From positions 62,001-126,000 of the forward strand of contig NZ_JAUCMN010000008.1 in assembly GCF_030363035.1 (NCBI RefSeq): a DNA stretch of 64,000 bases. The letters run 5' to 3'. A program made the position numbers and the translations under genes. How positions within the stretch are numbered: the first letter of the stretch is position 1; every line of letters starts with the position of its first letter. The notes under the pieces were generated by a model. That model had not been told where the DNA came from, searched no databases, and worked only from the letters and a program-made list of their open reading frames with translations. The stretch comes from Curtobacterium caseinilyticum. GTDB taxonomy: Bacteria; Actinomycetota; Actinomycetes; Actinomycetales; Microbacteriaceae. Below, piece by piece: positions 1 through 9,748 of the stretch.

Positions 1-891
1 GGTCACCGCGGTCACGAGGGCACGGCCGATGCCCGGCAGCGCGAACACCGACTCGACGACGACGGCGCCGGACACCAGCGACCCGAACGCCCACGCGGAC
101 AGGGCGATCCCGGGGAGCGCGGCGTGCCGGAGCAGGTGCCGTCCGAACAGTCCCGCGCGGGACTCCCCGCGACCGCGTGCGGCGAGGGCGAACGCCGACC
201 GCTGGGCGTCGACCACGCCGTCGCGGACCGTCTCCGCCAGGTACCCGGCGACCGGCACGGCGACCGTCAGCACGGGCAGGACCCACCCCCGCAGGCTGCC
301 GTCGGACACCGCGGGCACCCAGCCGAGGGCGCTCGCGAACACGACGATGAGCACGCTGCCGAGCCAGAAGTGCGGGACGACGCTCGCCGTGACGGTGATC
401 GCCCCCGTCAGCGCGGCCGCGATCCGCCCCCGCTGCGTGGACCACCACGCGGCGCCGATCGCCAGGACCCAGGCGACGACGAGTCCGGCGACCGCGAGCG
501 TCAGCGTCACCGGCAGCTGCTGGGCGAGGAGCGTCGAGACCGGGGTGCGGAAGGCGTACGAGTCGCCGAGGTGCCCGGTCGCCAGCCGTCCGAGGAACAC
601 CGCGTACTGCACGAGCACCGGACGGTCGAGGCCGTACTCGCGACGGACGGCGTCGACCGCCTCGGCGGACGCCTGCGACCCGGGCCCGCCGAGGATCGCG
701 AGCGCCGGGTCACCGGGGATCAACCGGATCGCGACGAAGACGAGCGTGGCGACGGCCCAGAGCACGCCGACACCGCCGGCCAGTCTGCCCAGACCCCACC
801 GGACCCACGCCGACCACCCGGCGGACCGGTGCTCGCGTGTCGGACGCAGGGGGTGCCTCCCGGCCGGTGTGACCGTCAGCGCGCGATCCAC
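1..891 (-). CDS. ABC transporter permease, DppB/OppB type (partial, C-terminus beyond window)
   Basis: Inner-membrane permease of an oligopeptide/dipeptide-type ABC importer. The 297 visible codons start at a GTG at 891 that overlaps the end of the upstream lipoprotein gene by 16 bp, so translation is probably coupled. After a basic N-terminus comes a first membrane segment (about residues 35-55) ending in RLIPGDPA, the typical start of DppB-like permeases. The periplasmic stretch REYGLDRPVLVQY and the GHLGDSY motif follow, then further membrane helices. The visible part ends near the conserved ALPGIGRALV region, so most of the protein is present. The second permease and the ATPase are expected beyond the left edge. 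The substrate cannot be told from sequence. Confidence 0.9.
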   Translation of the reverse strand, partial: MDRALTVTPAGRHPLRPTREHRSAGWSAWVRWGLGRLAGGVGVLWAVATLVFVAIRLIPGDPALAILGGPGSQASAEAVDAVRREYGLDRPVLVQYAVFLGRLATGHLGDSYAFRTPVSTLLAQQLPVTLTLAVAGLVVAWVLAIGAAWWSTQRGRIAAALTGAITVTASVVPHFWLGSVLIVVFASALGWVPAVSDGSLRGWVLPVLTVAVPVAGYLAETVRDGVVDAQRSAFALAARGRGESRAGLFGRHLLRHAALPGIALSAWAFGSLVSGAVVVESVFALPGIGRALVTAVT

Positions 892-2528
892 GCGGTGCCG
901 AACCACGGCGTCGAGACCGACGTGGTCTGGATGTCGTGCACGGCGGATCGGTACAGGAAGTGGTTCTGCTGGTCGTAGAGGGGCAGGACGGTGCCGCTCG
1001 CCAGGATCCGCTGCTGCGCCTGGCGGTACAGGTCGGCACGGTCGTCGCCGTCGGCGGTCCGAGCGGCGCGCTGGAGCAGGTCGTCGACCGTCGGGTCGTC
1101 GAGCTGGGCGAGGTTGGCGAAGTAGCCGGACGGCGCCGGCTCGATGCTCGCGCTGTCGTAGAGGATGCGCAGGACGTCCGGCCCGACCTTCGTGTACGGG
1201 GCGCTGACGACGTCGTACTCGTTCGCGGCCAGGGCGGCGTACCAGCTCGACAGGTCGAGTTCCTCGAGCCGGACGTCGAAGCCGACGGCCTTCTCGGATG
1301 CCTGGACCTGCTGGAACAGGCTGCGCTCGGCGGGCACCGACTGGTTGGTCGACACCGGGAACGTCACCGTGAGCCGCTTGCCGTCCTTCTCGCGCACGCC
1401 GTCGCTGCCGACCTTCCAACCGGCCTCGTCGAGCAGGCGCTCCGCCGTGCTGGGCGAGTACTCGAACAGTGCCGGGTCGGAGTACGCGGCGGGCTCGACG
1501 CTGGACAGCACCGAGGACGAGCGCTTCGCCGTGCCGAGGAACAGGCTCTTCAGCCCGGGGTCGATCTCGGCGCCGGCGATGAAGGCCTTGCGGACCGACT
1601 CATCGCGGAACACCCCGTGGCCGGAGTTCAGCTCGAGGCGGTTCGAGGCTCCCGGTCGTGGTGCGTCGAGGTCGCGGATCGCGCCCTTCGTCGACGCCGA
1701 CTCGAGCTGGTCCGGCTGGGCGTTGTCGATCACGTCGACCTGGCCGGACCGCAGGGCGGCGTAGCGCGAGGTCGAGTCGGGCAGGAAGCGCCAGGTGATG
1801 CCGTCGAGGCGCGGCTTCGTGGACCCGGACAGCGGCGTGTACGACGCGTTCCTCGCCAGCGTGACGCGGTCGCCGTGCTGCCACCCCGTGACGGTGAAGG
1901 GACCCGTGCCGACCGGGGACTCGCAGTTGGTCGCCTGTGCGCGCTGCAGTGCCTTCGGGGACTCCATGCCGACCCACGGCTGCGAGAACGACTCGAGCAG
2001 TGCGCTGTCGGGACGGCTCAGCGCCAGCGTGACGGTGTGGTCGTCGGTGGCGGTGGCCTTCGCGATCGACTGCAGTGCCAGGTACCCGGTGCTCGAGGCG
2101 GTCGCCGGGTCCTGCACGTGCTCGATGTTCGCCACGACGGCGGCGGCGTCGAACGGGGTGCCGTCGGAGAACGTCACGTCCTTCCGCAGGTCGAACGTCA
2201 GGGTCTTCCCGTCGTCGCTCGTCGTCCACGAGGTCGCGAGGGCGGGGGTCGGCTTCCGGTCACGGTCGAGACCGGTCAGCATCTCGATGTACTGGGTCGA
2301 CAGCAGGGCCTGCGGGTAGTTGCCGCCCACGTGCGGGTCGAGGCACGTCGGTTCGGCGTCACCCGAGGCGTACGTGAGCGTGCCCCCGGCGACCGGGGTG
2401 CTGTCGGAGGTGGCCGTACCGCCGCCCGTGCAGGCGGTCAGGCCCAGCAGGACCGCGGTGGCGCTCGCGGCCGCGACGAGGGTGCGGCGAGCGCGCGTGG
2501 GTGATTTCTGTACTCGGTCCAAGATCAT
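876..2528 (-). CDS. ABC transporter substrate-binding lipoprotein, family 5 (OppA/DppA-like)
   Basis: Extracytoplasmic solute-binding protein of 550 aa feeding the permease that follows on the same strand. The N-terminus is a lipoprotein signal: RRTLVAAASATAVLLG followed by the lipobox LTAC (Cys at about residue 33), then a Gly/Ser/Thr linker. The mature domain shows SBP family 5 hallmarks: EPTCLDPHV near the N-terminus, WTTSDDGKTLTFDLRKDVTFSDGTPF (shown only as family context, split WTTSDDGKTLTF / DVTFSDGTPF) and the late LPLYDQQNHFLY segment. The length is normal for the family. The ATG at 2528 lies 25 bp from the start of a divergent TetR gene, which may control this operon. Peptide uptake is the family expectation; nickel or other ligands cannot be excluded. 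Confidence 0.92.
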   Translation of the reverse strand: MILDRVQKSPTRARRTLVAAASATAVLLGLTACTGGGTATSDSTPVAGGTLTYASGDAEPTCLDPHVGGNYPQALLSTQYIEMLTGLDRDRKPTPALATSWTTSDDGKTLTFDLRKDVTFSDGTPFDAAAVVANIEHVQDPATASSTGYLALQSIAKATATDDHTVTLALSRPDSALLESFSQPWVGMESPKALQRAQATNCESPVGTGPFTVTGWQHGDRVTLARNASYTPLSGSTKPRLDGITWRFLPDSTSRYAALRSGQVDVIDNAQPDQLESASTKGAIRDLDAPRPGASNRLELNSGHGVFRDESVRKAFIAGAEIDPGLKSLFLGTAKRSSSVLSSVEPAAYSDPALFEYSPSTAERLLDEAGWKVGSDGVREKDGKRLTVTFPVSTNQSVPAERSLFQQVQASEKAVGFDVRLEELDLSSWYAALAANEYDVVSAPYTKVGPDVLRILYDSASIEPAPSGYFANLAQLDDPTVDDLLQRAARTADGDDRADLYRQAQQRILASGTVLPLYDQQNHFLYRSAVHDIQTTSVSTPWFGTAWIAR

Positions 2529-2553
2529 GGCTGGTCGAGTCTAGCGTTTTACT
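2529..2553. promoter_or_regulatory. Overlapping divergent promoters of the ABC operon and tetR
   Basis: Only 25 bp separate the two start codons. On the plus strand TAGCGT (2542-2547) is followed by 6 nt and the GTG of tetR at 2554. On the minus strand TAGACT (2543 to 2538) is followed by 9 nt and the ATG of the lipoprotein gene at 2528. The two -10 hexamers share bases around CTAG, so polymerase probably cannot occupy both at once. Both spacings fit leaderless transcripts. The -35 regions are weak. This is inferred from motif position only. Confidence 0.5.
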
Positions 2554-3159
2554 GTGCGCATGGACGAGACGATGCGCCGCGGTGGCCGCCCCCGACGCTC
2601 GAGCGCCGAGGTCCTGGCCGACGCAGCCGCCGAGCTGTTCCTCGAGCAGGGCTACGGCCGGACCACGGTCGACCACATCGCCGCACGCGCCGGGGTGAGC
2701 CGTGCGACCTTCTTCAACTACTTCGGCGCGAAGGCCGACGTGCTGTGGCTCGAGCTCGACGCCGCCGTGGCCGACATCCCGGCGTTCCTCGCGGCGTCGA
2801 CGGAGCAGAGTCCGGTGCGCGCGGTGGAGGAGGCACTCGTCGCGGCCGCCCGCGCGCACGACCCGGAGCGCGTGCCGTGGGCGATCGCGCAGGCCGAGGT
2901 CATGGACATCGGCACGGAGCTCGTGGCGAGCGTGGCGGCGCGGGTGATGGCGCAGCACGGGGCGGTGTCGGCGTTCGTCGGCTCGCGCACGGGGGAGCGG
3001 CCGACGGCGCTGTGGCCCCAGACGGTGTCCGGGGCGCTGCTCGGGGCGGCGGCGGCGGCGTTCGGCGTCTGGGTCGCGGACGGTGTCGGTCGACGTCCGC
3101 TCGTCGAGTACGTCGGCGCCGCGCTCACCCCGGTGGCCGCGGGGCTCGACGCGCGCTGA
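2554..3159 (+). CDS. TetR/AcrR family transcriptional regulator
   Basis: DNA-binding repressor of 201 aa. The N-terminal TetR helix-turn-helix is clear: RSSAEVLADAAAELFLEQGY, then TTVDHIAARAGVSRATFFNYF at about residues 34-55, with the usual recognition helix and the trailing K(A)DVLW. The C-terminal ligand-binding half is Ala-rich and not diagnostic. The GTG start at 2554 has no Shine-Dalgarno site but sits 6 nt after a TAGCGT -10 element, which suggests a leaderless message. Its divergent position from the peptide-type ABC operon makes that operon and its own gene the likely targets. The ligand is unknown. Confidence 0.9.
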   Translation: MRMDETMRRGGRPRRSSAEVLADAAAELFLEQGYGRTTVDHIAARAGVSRATFFNYFGAKADVLWLELDAAVADIPAFLAASTEQSPVRAVEEALVAAARAHDPERVPWAIAQAEVMDIGTELVASVAARVMAQHGAVSAFVGSRTGERPTALWPQTVSGALLGAAAAAFGVWVADGVGRRPLVEYVGAALTPVAAGLDAR

Positions 3160-3198
3160 GCCCCGCGCGCTGACGCCCGGCGCGCAGCACCCCGCAAG

Positions 3199-3258
3199 AC
3201 GCAACGTCGGCGACAGCTCGCAGCGGTACAGCGCTGCGAGCTGTCGCCGAGGTTGCGT
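3199..3258. repeat. Family A palindromic repeat, copy 1 (likely two-way terminator)
   Basis: Inverted repeat with 27-bp arms (3199-3225 and 3232-3258) and a 6-nt loop; the arms differ at one position. The ends read ACGCAAC and GTTGCGT and the loop-proximal part is CTCGCAGCG. It lies between the convergent tetR and cation-transporter genes, where a bidirectional terminator would be useful. Related copies lie at 48989-49048 and 58248-58307. Confidence 0.85.
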
Positions 3259-3281
3259 TCCGCGCGCCGCCGCCGCCGCAG

Positions 3282-4316
3282 CTACTCCGCCCGGAGCGTC
3301 CCCGCGCCGCCGGCAGCGACGTCCTCGACGGTGCCGTCGCGGACGATCGCCGGCACCGCACCGTCACCCCGTGCCGCGAGCGACGCGTCGCCGGGGATGC
3401 TCAGGGTGAGCACCGCTTCCTCGATGTACCGGCTCTCCTCGAGCGACGCCTCGACCCGGCGGAGCCGCACCGCGACGTGGTCCTCCTCCTCGTTGCCGGT
3501 CAGGTCGACGGCGGCCACGAGGAACACCCGCGACGGCCCGACGAACTCGAGGTGCAGGTAGGTCACCCGCTCGACCTCGTCACGGCGGAGCAGCTCCGTG
3601 AGCACGGCGTCCTCGAGCTCGGGCGAGGTCGCCTCGCCGACGAGGAACCGGCGGTTCCGCTCGATGAGGACGACCGCGACGACGCCGAGCAGCAGGCCGA
3701 CCGCGATGGACCCGATCGCGTCGAACACCGCGAGGCCGGTGACCTGGTGCAGGAAGACGCCGAGGAAGGCGATGACGAGACCGACCAGCGCGGCGGCGTC
3801 CTCGGCGAACACCGCCCGGAGCGTCGGGTTCGAGGACTGCAGCACGTGGCGGAGGACCGGGACGCGGCGCTTCGTCGCGGCGCCGTGGGCCTGGCGGTAG
3901 GCCTGCAGGAAGCTCGTGCCCTCGAGCAGGAACGCGATCCCGAGCACGACGTAGTTGAGGACGACGTCCTCGGCGGGACCGGTCTCGCCGAGTTCGGTGA
4001 TGCCGTGCCAGATCGACACCACTGCGCCGGCGGTGAAGAGCCCGAACGCGGCGAACATCGACCAGATGTACGTCTCGCGGCCGTACCCGAGTGGGTGCTT
4101 CCGGTCCCGCTTCTTCGCACCTCGCCGCTCGGCCACGAGCAGGAACACCTCGTTGCCGGTGTCGGCCCACGAGTGCGCGGCCTCCGCGGTCATCGACGCG
4201 GAGCCGGTGAGCATCGACGCCACGGTCTTGGCGACGGCGACGAGCAGGTTGGCGGCGAACGCGATGACGACGGTGAGCAGGGACTCCGGACGGTCCTGCT
4301 TGTCGGACGAGGGCAT
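3282..4316 (-). CDS. Cation diffusion facilitator (CDF) family transporter
   Basis: Membrane exporter of divalent cations (344 aa from the chosen start). Features in order: TM helices from about residue 12; [20 protein letters not shown], with the His/Asp pair (HSWAD) typical of CDF site A; a cytoplasmic [18 protein letters not shown] segment; a further helix pair with [17 protein letters not shown], a site-A-like AxDxxA stretch; then a cytoplasmic C-terminal domain. I chose the ATG at 4316, which has GGAG 7-8 nt upstream; the open frame extends farther, but into the ileS leader region. The metal (Zn, Mn, Fe or Co) cannot be assigned. The gene is divergent from the T-box of ileS, probably without functional connection. 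Confidence 0.9.
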   Translation of the reverse strand: MPSSDKQDRPESLLTVVIAFAANLLVAVAKTVASMLTGSASMTAEAAHSWADTGNEVFLLVAERRGAKKRDRKHPLGYGRETYIWSMFAAFGLFTAGAVVSIWHGITELGETGPAEDVVLNYVVLGIAFLLEGTSFLQAYRQAHGAATKRRVPVLRHVLQSSNPTLRAVFAEDAAALVGLVIAFLGVFLHQVTGLAVFDAIGSIAVGLLLGVVAVVLIERNRRFLVGEATSPELEDAVLTELLRRDEVERVTYLHLEFVGPSRVFLVAAVDLTGNEEEDHVAVRLRRVEASLEESRYIEEAVLTLSIPGDASLAARGDGAVPAIVRDGTVEDVAAGGAGTLRAE

Positions 4317-4340
4317 CGCTCCAGCATGCTCCGTCTCTTG

Positions 4341-4553
4341 TAGACTCGTCCCATCAGGCGTCGACCCGGCCATCACCGGTGAGCCTCCGGAAGAACGCGG
4401 CAGCACCACCGCCGTCAGTAGAGCCGGGCGGACCGGACCGCACCCTCTCCGGCGAACGAGCGGTCGGACGCAGCGCGAGCAGCGTCCGGCAAGCGAGGTG
4501 GTACCGCGGAGCACGCTCCGTCCTCGTGGAGACGAACCCCGACCACAGGAGCC
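4341..4553 (+). promoter_or_regulatory. T-box leader of ileS (short stem I, AUC specifier)
   Basis: tRNA-sensing leader. A TAGACT -10 hexamer at 4341-4346 precedes it. A short hairpin of CCGG arms (4366-4369 and 4376-4379) carries ATC at 4372-4374 in its loop, matching an isoleucine codon. Next comes CCGGAAGAACGCGG, a stem II-like segment with AGAAC. The conserved T-box bulge AGGTGGTACCGCGG is at 4496-4509. The region ends with AGGAG at 4547-4551, the ileS ribosome-binding site. This is the ultrashort stem I arrangement known for actinobacterial ileS leaders, thought to act on translation by freeing the ribosome site when uncharged tRNA-Ile binds. Confidence 0.88.
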
Positions 4554-4558
4554 ATGCG

Positions 4559-7500
4559 GTGCGTTACCCCTTGAACTCGAACGCCGACGGCGTCACTCCC
4601 TCGCCGAGCTTCCCCGCCGTCGAGCAGGGCATCCTCGCCTTCTGGAAGGGCGACGACACCTTCCAGGCGTCGATCGACCAGCGCGAGGGCTGCACCGAGT
4701 GGACGTTCTACGACGGCCCGCCCTTCGCGAACGGCCTGCCGCACTACGGTCACCTGCTGACCGGCTACGCGAAGGACGTGTTCCCGCGCTACCAGACCAT
4801 GCGCGGCAAGCAGGTGCACCGCCGCTTCGGCTGGGACACCCACGGCCTGCCCGCCGAGCTCGAGGCGATGCGCCAGCTCGGCATCACGGAGAAGCACGAG
4901 ATCGACGACATGGGCGTCGACGTCTTCAACGCGGCGGCGAAGAAGAGCGTGCTGCAGTACACCGACGAGTGGCAGGCGTACGTCACCCGCCAGGCGCGCT
5001 GGGTCGACTTCGAGGACGACTACAAGACCCTCGACGTCACCTACATGGAGAGCGTCCTGTGGGCGTGGAAGCAGCTCTGGGACAAGGGTCTGGCGTACGA
5101 GGGCTTCCGGGTCCTGCCGTACTGCTGGAACGACCAGACGCCCCTGTCGAACCACGAGCTCCGCATGGACGACGACGTCTACAAGACGCGCCAGGACCAG
5201 TCGGTCACCGTGTCGTTCCCGCTGCAGGGTGCCCGCGCCGCCGAGCTCGACCTGACCGGGGTCCGCGCCCTCGCCTGGACGACGACCCCGTGGACCCTGC
5301 CGACGAACGCGGCGCTCGCGGTCGGTCCGGAGATCGCGTACGCGGTCGTGCCGGCCGGGCCGGGAGGCGCGGCTGACGGTGGCGACGCCGGTGCGGCCCG
5401 GTACCTCCTGGCTTCGGACACCGTGGCGGCCCACGCGAAGGACCTCGGCTACGAGTCGGCCGACGAGGCGCTCGCCGCCGTGCTCCGCACGGTCGCCGGC
5501 GCCGAGCTCGACGGCGTCGAGTACGAGCGACTGTTCGACTTCCTGGCGGAGCAGGAGGGCTACGAGAACGCGTGGCGGGTGCTCGTCGCGGAGTACGTCG
5601 AGACGGGCGAGGGCACCGGCATCGTGCACCAGGCCCCGGCGTACGGTGCCGACGACCAGGAGGTCTGCGCTGCCGCGGGCATCCCGGTCGTGCTGTCCCT
5701 CGACGAGGGCGGGCTCTTCACCGCGCAGTTCGGCGACGTCGCCGGCATGCTCTGGTCGGACGCGAACAAGCCGCTGACCAAGGCCGTGCGTGAGATGGGC
5801 CGACTGCTCCGCCAGGCGTCGTACGAGCACAGCTACCCGCACTGCTGGCGCTGCCGCAAGCCGCTCATCTACAAGGCGGTCTCGTCGTGGTTCGTCCGCG
5901 TCACCGAGTTCCGCGACCGCATGGGCGAGCTCAACCAGGACATCAACTGGGTGCCGGACAACGTCAAGGACGGGCAGTTCGGCAAGTGGGTCGGCAACGC
6001 GATCGACTGGTCGGTCTCGCGCAACCGGTACTTCGGCACGCCGATCCCGGTGTGGGTGTCGGACGACCCGGCGTACCCGCGCCAGGACGTCTACGGCTCG
6101 CTCGAGGAGCTCGAGCGCGACTTCGGCCGCCTGCCGACGAACGCCGACGGCGAGGTCGACCTGCACCGCCCGTTCATCGACGAGCTGACCCGCCCGAACC
6201 CGGACGACCCGACCGGGCAGTCGACCATGCGCCGCATCTCGGACGTGTTCGACGTCTGGTTCGACTCGGGCTCGATGCCGTACGCGCAGGTGCACTACCC
6301 GTTCGAGAACCGCGAGTGGTTCGAGGAGCACAGCCCCGCGGACTTCATCGTCGAGTACATCGGGCAGACCCGCGGCTGGTTCTACGTCATGCACGCGCTG
6401 TCCACCGCGCTGTTCGACCGTCCGGCGTTCCGGAACGTCATCAGCCACGGCATCGTGCTCGGCTCGGACGGCCAGAAGATGTCGAAGAGCCTGCGGAACT
6501 ACCCGGACGTCTCCGAGGTGTTCGACCGCGACGGTGCCGATGCGATGCGCTGGTTCCTCATGTCGTCGTCGGTCATCCGCGGCGGCAACCTCGTCGTCAC
6601 CGAGGAGGGCATCCGCCAGAGCGTCCGCGAGTTCCTGCTGCCGCTGTGGTCGACCTACTACTTCTTCACCCTCTACGCCAACGCGTCGGGGGAGCGCGGC
6701 TACCAGGCCTCCCGCAGCACGGCGAGCACCGACGTGCTCGACCGGTACCTGCTCGCGAAGACCCGGGTGCTCGTCGAGGACGTCACGACGCACCTCGACG
6801 CGCTCGACACCCCGCTCGCCGCCCAGGCCGTCCGCGACTTCGCCGACGTGCTGACGAACTGGTACGTCCGTCGGTCGCGCGACAAGTTCTGGCTCGGTGC
6901 GGAGTCCTCGCCCGAGGCGCAGGCGGCGTTCGACACGCTGAACACCGTGCTCGAGACGCTCACCCGCGTCGCCGCCCCGCTCGCGCCGCTCGTCACCGAG
7001 GAGGTCTGGAAGGGCCTGACCGGTGGGCGCAGCGTGCACCTGGAGGACTTCCCGGAGCCTGACGAGTTCCCGGCCGACGACGCGCTCGTCGCCGCGATGG
7101 ACCGCGTGCGCGACGTCGCGTCGAAGGGGCTCGCTCTGCGCAAGGCGACCGGCCGCCGCGTCCGGCTGCCCCTCGCGACGCTGACGCTCGTGGTGCCGGA
7201 CCCGACGGCGATCGAGCCCTTCGCGGACATCCTCCGCGACGAGCTCAACGTCAAGCGCGTCGTGCTCGAGCAGCAGGAGGAGTCCTCGCTCGGCCGCTAC
7301 GGCATCGAACGCAAGCTGACCGTGAACGCCCGCGCCGCCGGTCCCCGCATCGGCAAGCAGGTGCAGCAGGTGATCCCGGCCGCCAAGCGAGGCGACTGGG
7401 TCGCGACCGAGTCCGGCGTCACCGTCGGCGGCGTCGACCTCGTCGAGGGCGAGTACACGCTCGACCTCACGGTCGCGGACGACTCCGTCGCGGTGGCGTT

Positions 7501-7813
7501 CCTCGACGGCGGCGGCTTCGCGGTGCTCGACACCGTGACCACCCCCGAGCTCGAGGCCGAGGGGCTGGCGCGCGACGTCGTCCGTGCCGTGCAGCAGGCC
7601 CGCCGCGACGCCGACCTCGACGTCAGCGACCGCATCACCCTGACCCTGCGGGTGAGCGACGACGCGGCCGAGGCGATCCGCGCCCACGAGCAGCTCATCG
7701 CGGGGGAGACCCTCGCGACGAGCACCGACCTCACGACGACGACGTTCGCGGAGGGCGAGGGCACCGACGTCGGCAACGGTGCGAAGGTGTCCGTGGAGGT
7801 GGCACGCGCATGA
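4559..7813 (+). CDS. ileS: Isoleucine--tRNA ligase (IleS2-type)
   Basis: Charges tRNA-Ile in the cytoplasm (1084 aa). The class I signatures are PHYGH at about residues 61-65 (HIGH motif in its IleS2 form, in [11 protein letters not shown]) and KMSKS at about 640-644. The [13 protein letters not shown] stretch and the overall length match the eukaryote-like IleS2 group rather than the E. coli IleS1 group. IleS2 enzymes are often poorly inhibited by mupirocin; that is family knowledge and not shown here. The start is GTG at 4559, 7 nt after AGGAG. An ATG at 4554 is out of frame and only 2 nt from AGGAG. The stop overlaps folC by 4 bp (ATGA). Confidence 0.97.
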   Translation: MRYPLNSNADGVTPSPSFPAVEQGILAFWKGDDTFQASIDQREGCTEWTFYDGPPFANGLPHYGHLLTGYAKDVFPRYQTMRGKQVHRRFGWDTHGLPAELEAMRQLGITEKHEIDDMGVDVFNAAAKKSVLQYTDEWQAYVTRQARWVDFEDDYKTLDVTYMESVLWAWKQLWDKGLAYEGFRVLPYCWNDQTPLSNHELRMDDDVYKTRQDQSVTVSFPLQGARAAELDLTGVRALAWTTTPWTLPTNAALAVGPEIAYAVVPAGPGGAADGGDAGAARYLLASDTVAAHAKDLGYESADEALAAVLRTVAGAELDGVEYERLFDFLAEQEGYENAWRVLVAEYVETGEGTGIVHQAPAYGADDQEVCAAAGIPVVLSLDEGGLFTAQFGDVAGMLWSDANKPLTKAVREMGRLLRQASYEHSYPHCWRCRKPLIYKAVSSWFVRVTEFRDRMGELNQDINWVPDNVKDGQFGKWVGNAIDWSVSRNRYFGTPIPVWVSDDPAYPRQDVYGSLEELERDFGRLPTNADGEVDLHRPFIDELTRPNPDDPTGQSTMRRISDVFDVWFDSGSMPYAQVHYPFENREWFEEHSPADFIVEYIGQTRGWFYVMHALSTALFDRPAFRNVISHGIVLGSDGQKMSKSLRNYPDVSEVFDRDGADAMRWFLMSSSVIRGGNLVVTEEGIRQSVREFLLPLWSTYYFFTLYANASGERGYQASRSTASTDVLDRYLLAKTRVLVEDVTTHLDALDTPLAAQAVRDFADVLTNWYVRRSRDKFWLGAESSPEAQAAFDTLNTVLETLTRVAAPLAPLVTEEVWKGLTGGRSVHLEDFPEPDEFPADDALVAAMDRVRDVASKGLALRKATGRRVRLPLATLTLVVPDPTAIEPFADILRDELNVKRVVLEQQEESSLGRYGIERKLTVNARAAGPRIGKQVQQVIPAAKRGDWVATESGVTVGGVDLVEGEYTLDLTVADDSVAVAFLDGGGFAVLDTVTTPELEAEGLARDVVRAVQQARRDADLDVSDRITLTLRVSDDAAEAIRAHEQLIAGETLATSTDLTTTTFAEGEGTDVGNGAKVSVEVARA

Positions 7814-9309
7814 GCGACAGCAACCAGTACGACGACCACGACGACCACGACGGCCACGACGACCACGACGGCCACGGCGCCCTCGACGACCTCGACGGGA
7901 TCCGCATCCCGGTCGGCCCCTCGGGCGACCAGACTCCGGCCGAGGACCTGCCCTACGGCGGGGACGACGACGAGGTGCGGCGCGTCGAGGCCGCGCTGTA
8001 CGCCCGCATCGGCGAACAGGCCCCCGAGCGCCGGCTGACCGCCACACGTCGCGCGGTCGAACTCCTCGGCGACCCGCACCTGGCGTACCCGGTCATCCAC
8101 GTCACCGGCACGAACGGCAAGACGTCGACCGCGCGGATGACCGAGAGCATCGTCCGCGCCCACGGGCTGCGCACGGGCCTGATGACGAGCCCGCACCTCG
8201 TGTCGATCCGGGAGCGCATCGTCATCGACGGCGAGCCGATCGCCGCGGATCGCTTCGTCGAGAACTGGGACGACATCACCCCGATCCTCGAGATGACCGA
8301 CGCCGAGCTGACCGCCAAGGGCGAGCAGCCGCTGACCTTCTTCGAGGCGCTGACGGTCCTCGCCCTGGCGTGCTTCGCTGAGGCACCGGTCGACGTCGCC
8401 GTGATCGAGGTCGGCATGGGCGGCGAGTGGGACTCGACGAACGTCGTGCAGAGCCAGGTGCAGGTGATCACCCCGGTCGCGATCGACCACGCCAAGCAGC
8501 TCGGGTCGACGGTCGCCGAGATCGCCCGGACGAAGTCGGGGATCATCAAGCCGTCGTCGTCCGTCGTGTCGAGCGCGCAGACGCCCGAGGCGCTCGCCGA
8601 ACTGCAGCGCGCAGCCGAGCTGACCGAGTCGACACTCGCGGTCGAGGGCGACGGGTTCTCCGTCGTGTCGGACACCCCGGCGGTCGGCGGGCAGCTCGTC
8701 ACCGTGCAGGGCATCGCCGGGCGCTACGACGACCTGTTCGTCCCGCTCTTCGGCCAGCACCAGGCGCACAACGCCGCCGTGGCGATCGCCGCGGTCGAGT
8801 CGTTCCTCGGGCGCGGGTCGCAGGCCCTCGACGAGGACGTGCTGTCCGAGGGCCTCGCGAACGCGACCAGCCCCGGACGCCTGCAGCCGATCGCTCAGGA
8901 ACCGACCGTCGTGGTCGACGCGGCGCACAACCCGCACGGAGCACGTGCCCTGGCCGAGGCGCTGCCGGTGGCCTTCCCGTCCGAGCACGTCGTCGGCGTC
9001 GTCGGCATCCTCGGCGACAAGGATGCCCGCGGCTTCGTCCGCGCACTCAAGGACACCGTGCAGACCTTCGTCGTCACGCAGCCGCCCGGCGACCGCGCCC
9101 TGGACGCCGACGCGTTCGCCCGCATCGTCGTGGCCGAGGTCGGCGAGGACCACGTGGTCGTCGAGCCGTCCCTCGAGCAGGCCCTGCAGGAAGCGCGAGA
9201 CCTGGCGGACGAGGCGGACGCCGAGGACGCCCTCGTGCTCGTCGCCGGCTCCATCGTGATGGTGGGGAAGGTCATGGACCTGGTGCACGCGGAAGGCGGG
9301 GCGAAGTGA
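7810..9309 (+). CDS. folC: Bifunctional folylpolyglutamate synthase / dihydrofolate synthase
   Basis: Adds glutamate to dihydropteroate and to folates (499 aa). The Mur ligase-type P-loop [10 protein letters not shown] lies at about residues 98-107, followed by [12 protein letters not shown] and a [13 protein letters not shown] stretch, all typical of FolC. The C-terminal domain has [11 protein letters not shown]. The first ~25 residues are an unusual run of Asp and His (repeats of DDHDDHDGH) that FolC does not need and that may be a low-complexity expansion or a metal-binding tail. The ATG overlaps the ileS stop by 4 bp, and the gene's own stop overlaps the next gene's GTG, so the three genes are translationally coupled. 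Confidence 0.96.
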   Translation: MSDSNQYDDHDDHDGHDDHDGHGALDDLDGIRIPVGPSGDQTPAEDLPYGGDDDEVRRVEAALYARIGEQAPERRLTATRRAVELLGDPHLAYPVIHVTGTNGKTSTARMTESIVRAHGLRTGLMTSPHLVSIRERIVIDGEPIAADRFVENWDDITPILEMTDAELTAKGEQPLTFFEALTVLALACFAEAPVDVAVIEVGMGGEWDSTNVVQSQVQVITPVAIDHAKQLGSTVAEIARTKSGIIKPSSSVVSSAQTPEALAELQRAAELTESTLAVEGDGFSVVSDTPAVGGQLVTVQGIAGRYDDLFVPLFGQHQAHNAAVAIAAVESFLGRGSQALDEDVLSEGLANATSPGRLQPIAQEPTVVVDAAHNPHGARALAEALPVAFPSEHVVGVVGILGDKDARGFVRALKDTVQTFVVTQPPGDRALDADAFARIVVAEVGEDHVVVEPSLEQALQEARDLADEADAEDALVLVAGSIVMVGKVMDLVHAEGGAK

Positions 9310-9722
9310 CGGACGCACCACGGGCCTCCCGGCCGGGGCGTCAGCCGCGCACGCGGAAGCCGCGCCCGCAGCGCGGTGCCCGCGAGAGCCTGCTGTCGAT
9401 CACCCTCGGACTCGAGGCGGTGATGTTCTTCTTCCCGATGCTCGTCGTCTACGGCAAGGGCACGCTGCCGCCCCTCGCGGCCTTCGGCGGCGGCATCCTG
9501 GCGATCATCGTCCTCGCAGCTGCCTCACGCCTGACGGGCGGGCACGCCGGTGTATGGTTCGGGTGGCTGCTGCAGGCGGCCATCCTCGCCACCGGCTTCA
9601 TCGAGCCGTTCATGTTCGCGGTCGGCGCGGTGTTCCTGGCGCTGTGGGTGTTCTGCTTCGTCAAGGGCGGTCAGCTCGACCGGCAGAACGCCGCGTTCCG
9701 GGCCGCGCAGGCCGAGGACTGA
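9306..9722 (+). CDS. DUF4233 domain membrane protein
   Basis: Small integral membrane protein (138 aa) of unknown function. A basic N-terminus (RQPRTRKPRPQRGARESLL) leads into about four membrane helices with the TLGLEAVMFFFPMLVVYGKG segment typical of DUF4233. The C-terminal tail after the last helix is short and polar. The GTG start overlaps the folC stop (GTGA). DUF4233 genes commonly follow folC and precede ndk in actinobacteria, as here. Nothing in the sequence gives a biochemical role. Confidence 0.88.
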   Translation: MTDAPRASRPGRQPRTRKPRPQRGARESLLSITLGLEAVMFFFPMLVVYGKGTLPPLAAFGGGILAIIVLAAASRLTGGHAGVWFGWLLQAAILATGFIEPFMFAVGAVFLALWVFCFVKGGQLDRQNAAFRAAQAED

Positions 9723-9748
9723 CCACCACCGAACCACAGGAGAACTGC

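Noticed and set aside
936..2504. Plus-strand open frame of 522 aa across the ABC lipoprotein gene
   Set aside because: The minus-strand frame has a lipoprotein signal and SBP family 5 motifs; this one has none.
4554..4556. ATG 4554 as start of ileS
   Set aside because: It is out of frame with the IleS protein and only 2 nt from the Shine-Dalgarno site; GTG 4559 is in frame with proper spacing.
4415..8047. Minus-strand open frame of 1210 aa opposite ileS and folC
   Set aside because: It is an antisense shadow of high-GC coding sequence: Arg/Val/Gly-rich, no family signatures, and the plus strand has clear IleS and FolC motifs.
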